Made by a program: the position numbers and the translations under genes. From Aegicerativicinus sediminis (GTDB lineage: Bacteria > Bacteroidota > Bacteroidia > Flavobacteriales > Flavobacteriaceae): 64,000 nucleotides of DNA. The stretch covers positions 2,412,001-2,476,000 of the forward strand of contig NZ_CP064295.1 of assembly GCF_015476115.1 (NCBI RefSeq), read 5' to 3'. The notes below the pieces were generated by a model. It was not told the DNA's origin. It worked only from the letters and a program-made list of their open reading frames with translations, and ran no database searches. Position 1 is the first letter of the stretch, and each line of letters begins with the position of its first letter. Below are positions 16,884-25,545 of this stretch, piece by piece.

Positions 16884-18131
16884 CTAGTTAGAAATATTAA
16901 CTGATGATGCTTCTCCAACGCCTATCATACGATCGAATCTCGCTCCTAAATCACGATAGTAAACCAATACTTTATAGTTGTTTTCAGTTTGCCAAAAATT
17001 CCCAGATATTGCTCCTTCATCCAAGACTCCGTCTGGGTTTACAATAACATATTTATAATTATAAAAACCTTGCTTCATCGGTAACTTAGCTTCGTATACT
17101 CCACGGTCTCCGTTATAATACATTCTATTTTCTTCCTCTAAGGCGTAATTGTTATAATTACCATATACATAAATGCTGCGTCCATCCATTAGTTCTGGAG
17201 ACAATAAAGAAAAATGAATAACCGCATAATCGGCTTCAATAGATATGTCATTCATAGCATCAGCAGTTATCACAAAATTCCCGTTTATGTCTGGATTGTA
17301 AGTATATGGCCTATTTGCCCTAATTTCATTGGTGAATAAGTAATTGTGGTAAACTTCTTTTAAATCAATGAATTGAACTCCGGTATTCGCCACTCTAATA
17401 TCCCGATTTTCATAAAACAGGTATTCATTTCCGGCCCAAAAACTACTTTCTTTCACATAGCGGTAAATAAGCTCATTACCTAGGGCGTATTGTGGCCGTA
17501 ATCCAAAAATTGCTGTATTTAAATTGTTGTTTTGTACAATCACGGTTTTTACAGTTTCCAAAGGATTATTAAATCTTAAACCGCGGCCGGTAATTACAAA
17601 GTCAACACTTTGTTTTTCGTTGATGAACTTAACATCCCTACTTCGTTTTATGCTAACCCCGACATTTGCCAATTCTTCATAAATCATAAATTTCCTACTG
17701 AAAATAAGGTCACCATAACTATTTCTGATAGACAATAAATAGTTTCCACTTTTTAATAAGCCCCGCGTTTGGGGGTTTGGAATTTGTAATCTGTAATGTG
17801 AATAAATCTGGTAGGTGTTATAGGAATTTTCATAATCTCGAATTCTCTGATTGTCAAAACCGGCCAGATATTCTGGTTTTGAAAGCTGAGAAGGTTTCCA
17901 ATTATAATCAAAATGTTCTATTTCATAATAATAGTCGGCCTCATCCCCGTTAAGCGCATCAAATTCCAATTGTAAGGTTTCGCCAAGTTTAAGTATAGGC
18001 AAACTGCTTTCCGGTGTATTACCCTTAAATGTTATTGTCTTAATGTAATTGGGTGGATTTGTTTCAATTACTTGAGCATGGTAAAAATGCATGCTAAGAA
18101 GTAAGAAAAGACAAAATAAATAATGTTTCAT
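16884..18131 (-). CDS. Type IX secretion system plug protein (DUF5103)
   Basis: This 415-aa protein has a Sec signal peptide (MKHYLFCLFLLLSMHFYHAQ). It matches the DUF5103 family: an N-terminal beta-domain beginning NPPNYIKTITFKGN and containing YYYEIEHFDYNWKPSQLSKP, and a C-terminal domain with YVYGNYNNYALEEENRMYYN. In Flavobacterium johnsoniae this family was found bound to the SprA translocon, where it plugs the periplasmic side of the channel. With PorT at 3.7-4.5 kb it is the second T9SS component in the window; no other T9SS gene is nearby. A mixed cluster with apaG and a decarboxylase follows. Confidence 0.85.
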   Translation of the reverse strand: MKHYLFCLFLLLSMHFYHAQVIETNPPNYIKTITFKGNTPESSLPILKLGETLQLEFDALNGDEADYYYEIEHFDYNWKPSQLSKPEYLAGFDNQRIRDYENSYNTYQIYSHYRLQIPNPQTRGLLKSGNYLLSIRNSYGDLIFSRKFMIYEELANVGVSIKRSRDVKFINEKQSVDFVITGRGLRFNNPLETVKTVIVQNNNLNTAIFGLRPQYALGNELIYRYVKESSFWAGNEYLFYENRDIRVANTGVQFIDLKEVYHNYLFTNEIRANRPYTYNPDINGNFVITADAMNDISIEADYAVIHFSLLSPELMDGRSIYVYGNYNNYALEEENRMYYNGDRGVYEAKLPMKQGFYNYKYVIVNPDGVLDEGAISGNFWQTENNYKVLVYYRDLGARFDRMIGVGEASSVNISN

Positions 18132-18227
18132 TCGGACAGTTTATTTGCTAAATATAGGCAAATAATGTGCCTAAATACCAGAATGAATTTGGTACTCTAT
18201 AGGTTAAAAAGGTAAGTAATCTGGTGA

Positions 18228-18626
18228 TTACCGATTGCCTTGTCCGGAATGGCTCAATAAATGGCGGTTCCAATCGACTTCTGAATTGGAATCCCACAAT
18301 GGTTTGGCGTCAAATAAATCTAAAAAATCTCCAAATGATTTTTGTAAACTCCTCATTTTGTCTACCACTAATTTGTGTCTTGTAAGACATTGGTCTAGAT
18401 CAAAAGAAAAAAACTTTGAATTTTTTAAATCTTCTTTTGAAACTTCCTCCATTTGTTTTGCACCGATAATATCGGAGACTAATGTTAACTGGGTTTTGTC
18501 CTCACCATTTTTCATAAAACTCCGCTGCATAGTCTGTTGGTCGGAGTTGCTGTTAAAGAAGATAGATTGGGCGGACAAAAAACAAGAAAACATGCAAAGC
18601 ACAGCGCTAATTGTTATTGTTTTCAT
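18228..18626 (-). CDS. Hypothetical secreted protein, 132 aa
   Basis: I do not recognise the family. A standard signal peptide (MKTITISAVLCMFSCFLSAQ) is followed by a polar 112-aa chain with no repeats. Its later half (DQCLTRHKLVVDKMRSLQKSFGDFLDLFDAKPLW) looks amphipathic-helical. There is no lipobox and no T9SS C-terminal domain. A frame of similar length on the other strand (18235-18681) lacks any signal or composition of a real protein and is judged its shadow. It is about 100 bp upstream of the T9SS plug gene and in the same direction, so co-transcription is possible. Confidence 0.6.
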   Translation of the reverse strand: MKTITISAVLCMFSCFLSAQSIFFNSNSDQQTMQRSFMKNGEDKTQLTLVSDIIGAKQMEEVSKEDLKNSKFFSFDLDQCLTRHKLVVDKMRSLQKSFGDFLDLFDAKPLWDSNSEVDWNRHLLSHSGQGNR

Positions 18627-18839
18627 GATGGTTGATGTTAGTGTCCCTAGGTTGAGATTTTGGAATTTAAGAAAAAATTAACAGAATTACTATTTTTTAA
18701 CATGGAATTTTTGGGCCTATAGGTCAACATTTAAGTTTTTTAAGTCCTAAGTTCAGTAAATTTGTAATGGTTTTTTATTTGATTTCGATGTTCAGAAAAG
18801 GTTTTAATTTTGAATGATTCTAAATAAATATTCCGTAAT

Positions 18840-18855
18840 AATAATTTCAATTATT
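18840..18855 (+). promoter_or_regulatory. Inverted repeat at the nqr promoter, possible operator
   Basis: AATAATT-TC-AATTATT is a 7-bp palindrome with a 2-bp centre that ends one base before the -7 box. It could bind a dimeric regulator, though such AT-rich palindromes also arise by chance. Confidence 0.25.
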
Positions 18856-18856
18856 G

Positions 18857-18864
18857 TAAATTTG
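18857..18864 (+). promoter_or_regulatory. Candidate -7 promoter element for the nqr operon
   Basis: TAAATTTG matches TAnnTTTG. It ends 61 bp before the nqrA ATG. A -33 TTG at normal distance is not present. Confidence 0.5.
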
Positions 18865-18925
18865 CACGGATTTTTAAGTCGAATAAAAATCACTCTTACT
18901 ATACCAATTTTATAGACTGAAAAAC

Positions 18926-20281
18926 ATGTCCAACGACATTAAGATTAAAAAGGGTCTCGACATCAAGCTTGTTGGCGAAGCTGAAAAGAAAATCGAAAAC
19001 GCCATAGTGAGTAATTACTATACACTGAGACCTGAAGACTTTCACGGGGTAACGCCAAAATTAATATTAAAGGAAGGCTCAAAAGTTAAGGCTGGTGAGC
19101 CTATTTTTTATGATAAGAATTTTGAGGATGTAAACTTCGTTTCACCAGTTTCTGGTGAAATAATTGAAATTCCTAGGGGTGCTAAACGAAGAATTCTAGG
19201 CATTAAAATTCAAGCTGATAAGGAGCAGATCTATGTTGAAAACGGTAGGATCGACCTTAATAATGCAACAGCCGACAGTATCAGAGGTTATTTGCAGAAA
19301 ACAGGTGCTTGGGTTTTTGTTAAACAACGTCCTTATGATATTATCGCGAAGCCAAGCTCAGAACCTAAGTCAATCTTTATTTCTGCTTTTGCTTCTGCAC
19401 CTTTAGCCCCAGACTTCAACTTTATATTAAAGGGCAGAGAATCCTATTTGCAGGCTGGAATTGATGCTTTGTCTAAGTTGACCGCGGGTAAAATCCATGT
19501 TGGGATTGCAAAAGGCGGTGACTCACCTTTTAAATCCTTAAACGGAGTTCAAATTCATAATGTCAGTGGCCCACACCCATCCGGTAATGTTGGGACACTT
19601 ATTAATAAAATTGATCCAGTAAATAAAGGAGAGGTTGTATGGACGATAAATCCTCAGGATTTGGCCATCATCGGAGAGCTTTTATTGACAGGAAAATTTA
19701 ATGCTGAGCGGGTAGTTGCCCTAACAGGATCTTGTGTGAAACAACCTCGTTATTTCAAAACTAAATTGTGTAGTGAAATAGCAACCATGGTTTATGACAA
19801 TGGTATTGATAAGGATGCCAATTGTAGAATTATTTCTGGAGATATCTTAACTGGTAAGCAGGTTGCTCCGGATGGTTATCTTGGATATTATTCAAATTCT
19901 ATAACTGTAATTCCTGAAGGTGATGATTATGAATTGTTCGGTTGGACTAAGCCTGTTTTCAATAAGATTTCCACTTCAAGAGCACTTACATTTTCTTGGC
20001 TAAACAAAAACAAGAAGTACGATCTTTCAACAAATACCAATGGAGAACATAGGGCATTTGTGGTAACAGGCTCTTATGAAGAAGTTTTTCCATTAGATAT
20101 GTATCCACTTCAAATCTTAAAGGCTTGTAAGTATAAAGACCTTGATGAAATGGAAGCATTAGGCATGTATGAAGTTGCTCCTGAAGATTTTGCACTTACT
20201 GAATTTGTGTGCGTTTCTAAACAGCCACATCAAAAAATTATAAGAGAAGGATTAGACTTAATGATTAAAGAAATTGGATAA
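18926..20281 (+). CDS. nqrA: Na+-translocating NADH:quinone reductase subunit A
   Basis: This 451-aa peripheral cytoplasmic subunit opens the six-gene nqr operon. Family segments include DIKIKKGLDIKLVGEA at the start, PEDFHGVTPKLILKEGSKVKAGEPIFYDK, the VSPVSGEIIEIPRGAKRRILGI biotinyl-like loop, and GPHPSGNVGTLINKIDPVNKGEVVWTINPQDLAIIGEL. It has no flavin of its own and is thought to help form the quinone site together with NqrB. It is followed 2 bp later by nqrB. The Na+ gradient generated here could power transporters and fits a marine habitat. Confidence 0.95.
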   Translation: MSNDIKIKKGLDIKLVGEAEKKIENAIVSNYYTLRPEDFHGVTPKLILKEGSKVKAGEPIFYDKNFEDVNFVSPVSGEIIEIPRGAKRRILGIKIQADKEQIYVENGRIDLNNATADSIRGYLQKTGAWVFVKQRPYDIIAKPSSEPKSIFISAFASAPLAPDFNFILKGRESYLQAGIDALSKLTAGKIHVGIAKGGDSPFKSLNGVQIHNVSGPHPSGNVGTLINKIDPVNKGEVVWTINPQDLAIIGELLLTGKFNAERVVALTGSCVKQPRYFKTKLCSEIATMVYDNGIDKDANCRIISGDILTGKQVAPDGYLGYYSNSITVIPEGDDYELFGWTKPVFNKISTSRALTFSWLNKNKKYDLSTNTNGEHRAFVVTGSYEEVFPLDMYPLQILKACKYKDLDEMEALGMYEVAPEDFALTEFVCVSKQPHQKIIREGLDLMIKEIG

Positions 20282-20283
20282 AC

Positions 20284-21507
20284 ATGAGTTTAAAACAAAA
20301 TTTACATAACCTGAAGGAAAAATATAAGGGTACTAAGATGGCTACCGCCTTTAATGCCTTTCATACCTTCTTGTATACGCCAAATGAGGTTACTCATGGT
20401 GGTACTCATATTAAGGTAGCAGACGATTTAAAGAGAACCATGAACACTGTTATCATGGCCTTAATTCCATGTTTAATCTTTGGAATGTTTAATGCTGGTT
20501 ACCAACATCATTTAGCATTAGGAGAAATTGATGCTGTTGCTGGTTTCTTCGACGCTAATTTTTGGAATTGGGATAATCTAGTGGTAGGTCTGTGGAAAGT
20601 TCTTCCCCTTGTAATTGTTTCTTACGGTGTTGGTTTGGGAATTGAATTTCTTTTCGCCACAATAAAAGGGCATGAAGTTGAGGAAGGATATCTCGTAACT
20701 GGTATGTTGGTTCCTTTAATTGTACCAATCGATGTTCCGTTGTGGATGCTTGCAGTGGCAGTTGCCTTTGGTGTTGTTATCGGGAAGGAAGTATTTGGTG
20801 GAACAGGTATGAATATTTTGAATCCTGCCTTAACGATTAGAGCATTCTTATTCTTCGCATATCCAACATGGATGTCAGGAGATAAGGTTTGGGTACATGG
20901 TGCGGTCGATCGAGCTCAAGAAATGGCGGCCGGTGCAAAAGTAGATGCGATTTCAGGAGAGACTATTCTTGGTTCATTGGCTCAAAACAATACGCCGAGT
21001 TATAGTGCAATGGATGCGTTTCTAGGGTTTATACCAGGATCGGTTGGTGAAACTTCTACCATATTAATAATTCTGGGTGGTTTGTTTCTGATTTTCACAA
21101 AGATAGGAAGTTGGAGAATTATGCTTTCTGCTGTTGTGGGTGCTATTGTTATGGGCTTGATATTTAATGGTGTTGTTGATGCAGGTTGGATATCCGAGGG
21201 AAGTAAATTCTACGGCCTTATGAGCACTGACTTTTGGTACCATTTACTAATTGGGGGGTTTGCCTTTGGAGTTGTATATATGGCAACAGATCCGGTAACT
21301 GCTTCCCAAACTAACAAGGGAAAATGGATTTATGGATTCCTAATAGGGTTTATTTCAATTTTAATTAGAGTATTTAATCCGGCGTATCCTGAGGGTGTAA
21401 TGCTCGCGATTTTATTAATGAACGTATTTGCACCAACTATTGATCATTATGTGGTTCAAGCCAACGTTAAAAAACGTAAAAAACGTTTAAAACTTAAAAC
21501 AGCTTAA
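20284..21507 (+). CDS. nqrB: Na+-translocating NADH:quinone reductase subunit B
   Basis: This 407-aa polytopic membrane subunit carries covalent FMN and the riboflavin and quinone sites. The covalent-flavin threonine is expected to be Thr227 in DAISGETILGSLAQ. The motif reads SGET rather than the SGAT found in Vibrio. The conserved GGTGMNILNPALTIRAFLFFAYPTWMSGD precedes it, and multiple hydrophobic spans cover the rest. The FMN would be attached by ApbE, encoded at 25546. It follows nqrA by 2 bp and precedes nqrC by 4 bp. Confidence 0.95.
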   Translation: MSLKQNLHNLKEKYKGTKMATAFNAFHTFLYTPNEVTHGGTHIKVADDLKRTMNTVIMALIPCLIFGMFNAGYQHHLALGEIDAVAGFFDANFWNWDNLVVGLWKVLPLVIVSYGVGLGIEFLFATIKGHEVEEGYLVTGMLVPLIVPIDVPLWMLAVAVAFGVVIGKEVFGGTGMNILNPALTIRAFLFFAYPTWMSGDKVWVHGAVDRAQEMAAGAKVDAISGETILGSLAQNNTPSYSAMDAFLGFIPGSVGETSTILIILGGLFLIFTKIGSWRIMLSAVVGAIVMGLIFNGVVDAGWISEGSKFYGLMSTDFWYHLLIGGFAFGVVYMATDPVTASQTNKGKWIYGFLIGFISILIRVFNPAYPEGVMLAILLMNVFAPTIDHYVVQANVKKRKKRLKLKTA

Positions 21508-21511
21508 TTCG

Positions 21512-22276
21512 ATGGCAATTAATACAGATAAAAATAGTTACACGATCATTTTCGCCATTTTAATGGTCGTTGCGGTTGGGTCCCTATTAGCCTTTACTGC
21601 ATCAGCATTGAAACCAACGATTGATGAAAATAAAAGGTTGGAAAAACAACAAAACATCCTTTATGCGATGGGTGTTAATGATAATGACGAAACTTCTGCG
21701 GTCTTTGTTTCAACGGCAGATGCACCGAAGTTATTTGATGAGTATATAAAAAAACAATTAGTGCTTCAAAATGGTGAGGTAACTGAAGATCCTGAGGCAT
21801 ACTTAATAGATGTTAAAAAGGAGCAAGCAAAGGCCAAAGATCCAGATTATGCTCGCAGATTACCTGTTTTTGTTGGTGAGAAGGATGGAAAAACTTCCTA
21901 TGTGATTCCTATTTATGGCAAAGGTTTGTGGGATGCGATTTGGGGTTATATTGCTGTTGATGACGCATTTGTGGTTCAAGGTGTTTACTTCGATCACAAG
22001 GGAGAAACACCTGGTTTAGGTGCCAACATTAAAGAAAGATACTTCATGGATGATTTTTATGGGGAACACCTGCTTACAGAATCTGGTACTTTTGAAGGTA
22101 TTTCGGTTGCAAAAGGAAATGCTGATCCAAAGAATGAGGATAAGGTTGATAATGAAGTGGATGCTTTAGCGGGTGCTACCATTACCGGAAATGGTGTTAC
22201 AGACATGATTAAAAACGATCTAAAACTTTATTGGCCTTATTTTAAAGACAAAACTCTTGAACAGGCTATTCAATAA
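21512..22276 (+). CDS. nqrC: Na+-translocating NADH:quinone reductase subunit C
   Basis: This 254-aa subunit has one N-terminal membrane span (about residues 10-33) and a periplasmic FMN-binding domain. The flavin-attachment motif is ALAGATITGNGV with the acceptor Thr223. The FMN-domain signature GLWDAIWGYIAVDD and HKGETPGLGANI are also present. NqrC passes electrons between the NqrD/E iron-sulphur centre and NqrB. FMN is loaded by ApbE outside the cytosol, encoded nearby. Length agrees with the family (about 250-260 aa). Confidence 0.95.
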   Translation: MAINTDKNSYTIIFAILMVVAVGSLLAFTASALKPTIDENKRLEKQQNILYAMGVNDNDETSAVFVSTADAPKLFDEYIKKQLVLQNGEVTEDPEAYLIDVKKEQAKAKDPDYARRLPVFVGEKDGKTSYVIPIYGKGLWDAIWGYIAVDDAFVVQGVYFDHKGETPGLGANIKERYFMDDFYGEHLLTESGTFEGISVAKGNADPKNEDKVDNEVDALAGATITGNGVTDMIKNDLKLYWPYFKDKTLEQAIQ

Positions 22277-22301
22277 TTATTGATGCATAAAACAATTATA
22301 T

Positions 22302-22949
22302 ATGGCACTTTTATCTAAAAAAGACACCAAATTAATAACTGATCCTCTTGCGGACAACAACCCTATTACTATTCAGGTGTTGGGTATTTGTTCTGCATTG
22401 GCGATTACCGCACAACTTAAGGCATCAATTGTGATGGCTATATCTGTAATATTTGTGTTAGGTATAGGTAATGTGGTTATTTCTTTGATACGAAATATTA
22501 TTCCTTCAAAAATTAGGATTATCGTGCAATTAACCGTTGTTGCGGCATTGGTGATTATTGTTGACCAAGTCCTAAAGGCTTTTGCATATGAGTTAAGTAA
22601 AACACTTTCGGTATTTGTTGGTTTAATTATTACCAACTGTATTATTATGGGACGTTTTGAAGCATTTGCTCTGGGAAATGGCCCTTGGAGATCCTTTTTA
22701 GATGGAATTGGTAACGCGTTAGGTTATGGTATCATCTTAGTTATCGTTGGTTTCTTTAGAGAATTGTTAGGTTCTGGTACCCTGTTAGGTTTTCCGGTTC
22801 TAGGAAATCCTGTTGAAAAAACAGGACTTTATTCAATTGGTTATGAAAATAACGGATTTATGTTGTTGTCTCCTATGGCCCTTATTGTTGTGGGAATTAT
22901 AATTTGGGTGCAACGTAGCAGAAATCGTGAATTGATTGAGGATCATTGA
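22302..22949 (+). CDS. nqrD: Na+-translocating NADH:quinone reductase subunit D
   Basis: This 215-aa membrane subunit has six helices and is a homologue of RnfE. Cys30 (QVLGICSALAIT) and Cys113 (GLIITNCIIMGR) are the two residues that, with two from NqrE, hold the intramembrane [2Fe-2S] cluster. The FFRELLGSGTLLGFPVL segment is typical. It follows nqrC by 25 bp and precedes nqrE by 42 bp. It shows no odd features. Confidence 0.95.
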   Translation: MALLSKKDTKLITDPLADNNPITIQVLGICSALAITAQLKASIVMAISVIFVLGIGNVVISLIRNIIPSKIRIIVQLTVVAALVIIVDQVLKAFAYELSKTLSVFVGLIITNCIIMGRFEAFALGNGPWRSFLDGIGNALGYGIILVIVGFFRELLGSGTLLGFPVLGNPVEKTGLYSIGYENNGFMLLSPMALIVVGIIIWVQRSRNRELIEDH

Positions 22950-22991
22950 TAAAAACCAGAAGACTACCATTAAATACAGAATTAAAAAATT

Positions 22992-23720
22992 ATGGAACAT
23001 ATAGAGTTATTTTTTAAATCCATTTTTATTGACAATATGGTCTTTGCAACCTTCCTTGGGATGTGTTCTTATTTGGCCGTGTCTAAAAAAGTGTCTACTG
23101 CAGTAGGTTTGGGAGCGGCAGTTATTTTCGTATTGGCAATTACCGTTCCATTGAACTGGTTGTTAGACCAATATATTCTTCAAGAAGGAGCACTTAAATG
23201 GTTAGGTGATGATTTTGCTGATTACGATCTAAGCTTTTTATCATTCATCATGTTCATTGCCACCATTGCAACTATGGTTCAATTGGTAGAAATTGTGGTT
23301 GAGAAATTCTCTCCTGCACTTTATAACTCATTGGGGATATTTTTACCTCTTATTGCGGTTAACTGTGCTATTCTTGGAGGTTCTTTGTTTATGCAATCAA
23401 GGGAAATCCCAACCTTGGGCTTGGCTTTTAATTATGGTATAGCATCTGGTATTGGGTGGTTCTTGGCTATTTTAGCAATTGCTGCTATTAGAGAAAAAAT
23501 TAGATATTCCAATGTTCCACCACCATTACGTGGATTGGGTATTACGTTTATCATTACCGGTTTAATGGCAATTGGATTTATGAGTTTTGGTGGAATGTTA
23601 ACTGGTGGTGATGATGCAGCCCAGGAGGAAAACACTGAAACTGTAAAAATTGAAAAAGAAGAGGTTAAAGAAGAACCGATTAAAGACGATATAGCTAAAC
23701 TTTCTAATGATATTGAATAA
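22992..23720 (+). CDS. nqrE: Na+-translocating NADH:quinone reductase subunit E
   Basis: This 242-aa membrane subunit is related to RnfA. The cluster cysteines are Cys25 ([10 protein letters not shown]) and Cys125 ([10 protein letters not shown]), paired with NqrD. After the last helix (residues ~180-200) it carries a highly charged cytoplasmic tail of about 35 residues rich in Glu and Lys ([22 protein letters not shown]), which the Vibrio subunit (about 198 aa) does not have. The stop codon lies between two possible starts of nqrF, 1 bp before the likely one, so the two are probably translationally coupled. Confidence 0.94.
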   Translation: MEHIELFFKSIFIDNMVFATFLGMCSYLAVSKKVSTAVGLGAAVIFVLAITVPLNWLLDQYILQEGALKWLGDDFADYDLSFLSFIMFIATIATMVQLVEIVVEKFSPALYNSLGIFLPLIAVNCAILGGSLFMQSREIPTLGLAFNYGIASGIGWFLAILAIAAIREKIRYSNVPPPLRGLGITFIITGLMAIGFMSFGGMLTGGDDAAQEENTETVKIEKEEVKEEPIKDDIAKLSNDIE

Positions 23721-23721
23721 C

Positions 23722-25032
23722 ATGATCTTAGCAGCAGGAACTGTGGGAACCATTATGGCTACCGTATTGGCCTTTTTGGTGGTTACCCTTTTATTAGTGG
23801 CATTATTACTTGTAGTAAAACAAAAATTGTCCCCGTCAGGGCCGGTCACACTTAAAATTAATGGTGAAAAGGAACTGCAGGTAGAATCTGGTGGTTCCTT
23901 GCTTTCAACTTTGGGTAACCAAAAAATATTCTTGCCTTCTGCCTGTGGTGGAGGAGGAACTTGTATCCAATGCGAATGTCATGTCCTTTCAGGAGGAGGG
24001 GAAGCTTTGCCTACAGAGACACCTCACTTTACAAGAAAGGAACTGCAACACGGAGCGCGTCTAGCCTGTCAGGTTAAGGTAAAACAAGACATGGAAATAA
24101 CCATTCCTGAAGAAGTGTTTGGTATTAAGAAATGGGAAGCTGAAGTTGTCAGAAATTATAATGTTGCTTCCTTTATTAAGGAGTTTGTTGTTAGAATTCC
24201 TGAAGATATGAATTACAAGGCTGGTGGTTATATACAAATTGAAGTGCCTCCATGTACTGTAAATTATAAGGATATCGATATTACCGCTCACCCTGAAGAG
24301 CATGAAACTCCTGATAAATTTCAAGCTGAATGGGACAAATTCAATTTATGGCCTTTAGTAATGAAAAATACCGAAGCCATTGAGCGTGCTTATTCTATGG
24401 CCTCTTATCCTGCTGAAGGTAGAGATATTATGCTGAACGTACGTATCGCAACTCCACCATGGGATAGAAATAAAAATGGTTGGATGGATGTTAATCCTGG
24501 TATTGCATCTTCATATATTTTCAACCAGAAACCTGGAGATAAAGTAATTATTTCAGGGCCTTATGGTGAGTTCTTTATCAATGAGTCTGAGGCTGAGATG
24601 CTATATGTTGGTGGTGGAGCTGGTATGGCGCCGATGCGTTCTCACTTATACCATTTATTCAAAACATTACAGACAAATAGAAAGGTTACTTATTGGTACG
24701 GTGGTCGTTCTAAGCGTGAATTGTTCTACTTGGAACATTTCAGGGAGTTAGAGCGTAATTTCCCGAATTTTAATTTTTATTTGGCATTGTCTGAGCCACT
24801 ACCTGAAGATAACTGGAAAGTTAAAGAGGATATCCACGATGAGGAAGGAGATGGGTTTGTTGGTTTCATTCACAACTGTGTAATTGATAACTATTTGAGC
24901 AAGCATGATGCTCCAGAAGATATTGAATTATATTTCTGTGGTCCTCCGTTGATGAACCAAGCAGTTCAGAAAATGGGTGAAGACTTCGGAATACCAGATG
25001 AAAATATCCGATTCGATGATTTCGGAGGATAA
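23722..25032 (+). CDS. nqrF: Na+-translocating NADH:quinone reductase subunit F
   Basis: This 436-aa NADH-oxidising subunit has an N-terminal membrane anchor (residues ~8-32) and a 2Fe-2S ferredoxin domain with Cys75, Cys81, Cys84 and Cys116. FAD/NADH-binding domains of the ferredoxin-reductase type follow, with RAYSMASYP for FAD and GGGAGMAPMRSHLYHLF for NADH. It starts electron flow from NADH into the complex. The frame opens at an ATG 15 bp upstream (23707), but that codon lies inside nqrE. The start at 23722, just after the nqrE stop, gives the usual MILAAG opening. A strong terminator follows. Confidence 0.95.
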   Translation: MILAAGTVGTIMATVLAFLVVTLLLVALLLVVKQKLSPSGPVTLKINGEKELQVESGGSLLSTLGNQKIFLPSACGGGGTCIQCECHVLSGGGEALPTETPHFTRKELQHGARLACQVKVKQDMEITIPEEVFGIKKWEAEVVRNYNVASFIKEFVVRIPEDMNYKAGGYIQIEVPPCTVNYKDIDITAHPEEHETPDKFQAEWDKFNLWPLVMKNTEAIERAYSMASYPAEGRDIMLNVRIATPPWDRNKNGWMDVNPGIASSYIFNQKPGDKVIISGPYGEFFINESEAEMLYVGGGAGMAPMRSHLYHLFKTLQTNRKVTYWYGGRSKRELFYLEHFRELERNFPNFNFYLALSEPLPEDNWKVKEDIHDEEGDGFVGFIHNCVIDNYLSKHDAPEDIELYFCGPPLMNQAVQKMGEDFGIPDENIRFDDFGG

Positions 25033-25050
25033 TTAAAAAATTAAATAACA

Positions 25051-25078
25051 AAAACCGACAACGTTTGTCGGTTTTTTT
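25051..25078 (+). terminator. Rho-independent terminator of the nqr operon
   Basis: ACCGACAA/TTGTCGGT is an 8-bp stem (25054-25061 with 25065-25072) and is followed by seven T. It lies about 20 bp after the nqrF stop. Four A precede the stem. Confidence 0.88.
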
Positions 25079-25150
25079 ATGGACTAAATTGGCCTCTGTG
25101 CAAAAAGGGGATTTTATATGTCTATTAGGAATTCTGAATTTTTGATATTG

Positions 25151-25158
25151 TAAATTTG
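25151..25158 (+). promoter_or_regulatory. Candidate -7 element placing a leaderless start for the next gene
   Basis: TAAATTTG matches TAnnTTTG and ends only 4 bp before the ATG at 25163, so transcription would begin at or next to the A of the start codon. Confidence 0.5.
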
Positions 25159-25162
25159 TTTC

Positions 25163-25540
25163 ATGAGCAGACCCTTAACGAATCAAGAATTGCATAACCT
25201 TGCCATGAATCACGTTGGAAAGGAGTTGGAGAGACGTGGATTTGAATTCATTGCTATTAATAGCAAGCTAAAGAAGCATCCACAATTTGTCTGTATTGAT
25301 AAGAATGGGCAATATTATTTTGTTTTGGTGAAGGTTGTGATTCTACCTGATAATCCTAATAATTATGATATGGTTTGGATGGAAACATTTAAGAAGCATG
25401 CAAGGGATAAAGATGCGAAAGTGCTTTTTGCAGGGGTTGGTTTAGGTAATCCCAATGGTGAAGAATTACCTATTTACCTTAATGAGGAATATCTTATTGA
25501 ATACAATGGTATTCAAGTTATAGAGACTCATTTAAACTAG
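25163..25540 (+). CDS. Conserved Bacteroidota protein next to nqr (function unknown)
   Basis: This 125-aa protein begins MSRPLTNQELHNLAMNHVGKELERRGFEFI and is a mixed alpha/beta chain with the core QFVCIDKNGQYYFVLVKVVI. In some Bacteroidota it has been labelled a subunit of Nqr because of its position, but no flavin, iron-sulphur or membrane feature is visible. The strand-strand pattern and a conserved charged core vaguely recall PD-(D/E)XK-type folds, which I cannot confirm. It has its own promoter with a leaderless start, and apbE follows 5 bp later, so the two form a unit. Confidence 0.7.
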   Translation: MSRPLTNQELHNLAMNHVGKELERRGFEFIAINSKLKKHPQFVCIDKNGQYYFVLVKVVILPDNPNNYDMVWMETFKKHARDKDAKVLFAGVGLGNPNGEELPIYLNEEYLIEYNGIQVIETHLN

Positions 25541-25545
25541 CTAGA

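Larger units (their letters stand above)
18627..18925. other. Divergent intergenic region upstream of nqrA
   Basis: These 299 bp separate the secreted hypothetical gene from nqrA. They are very AT-rich and hold the nqr promoter near 18857, with a 7-bp inverted repeat next to it. No further gene is seen. Confidence 0.6.

Noticed and set aside
18235-18681. 148-aa plus-strand frame over the secreted hypothetical gene
   Set aside because: The opposite frame has a clean signal peptide and normal composition. This frame has many Cys, Trp and Ser runs and no signal, as expected for the shadow.
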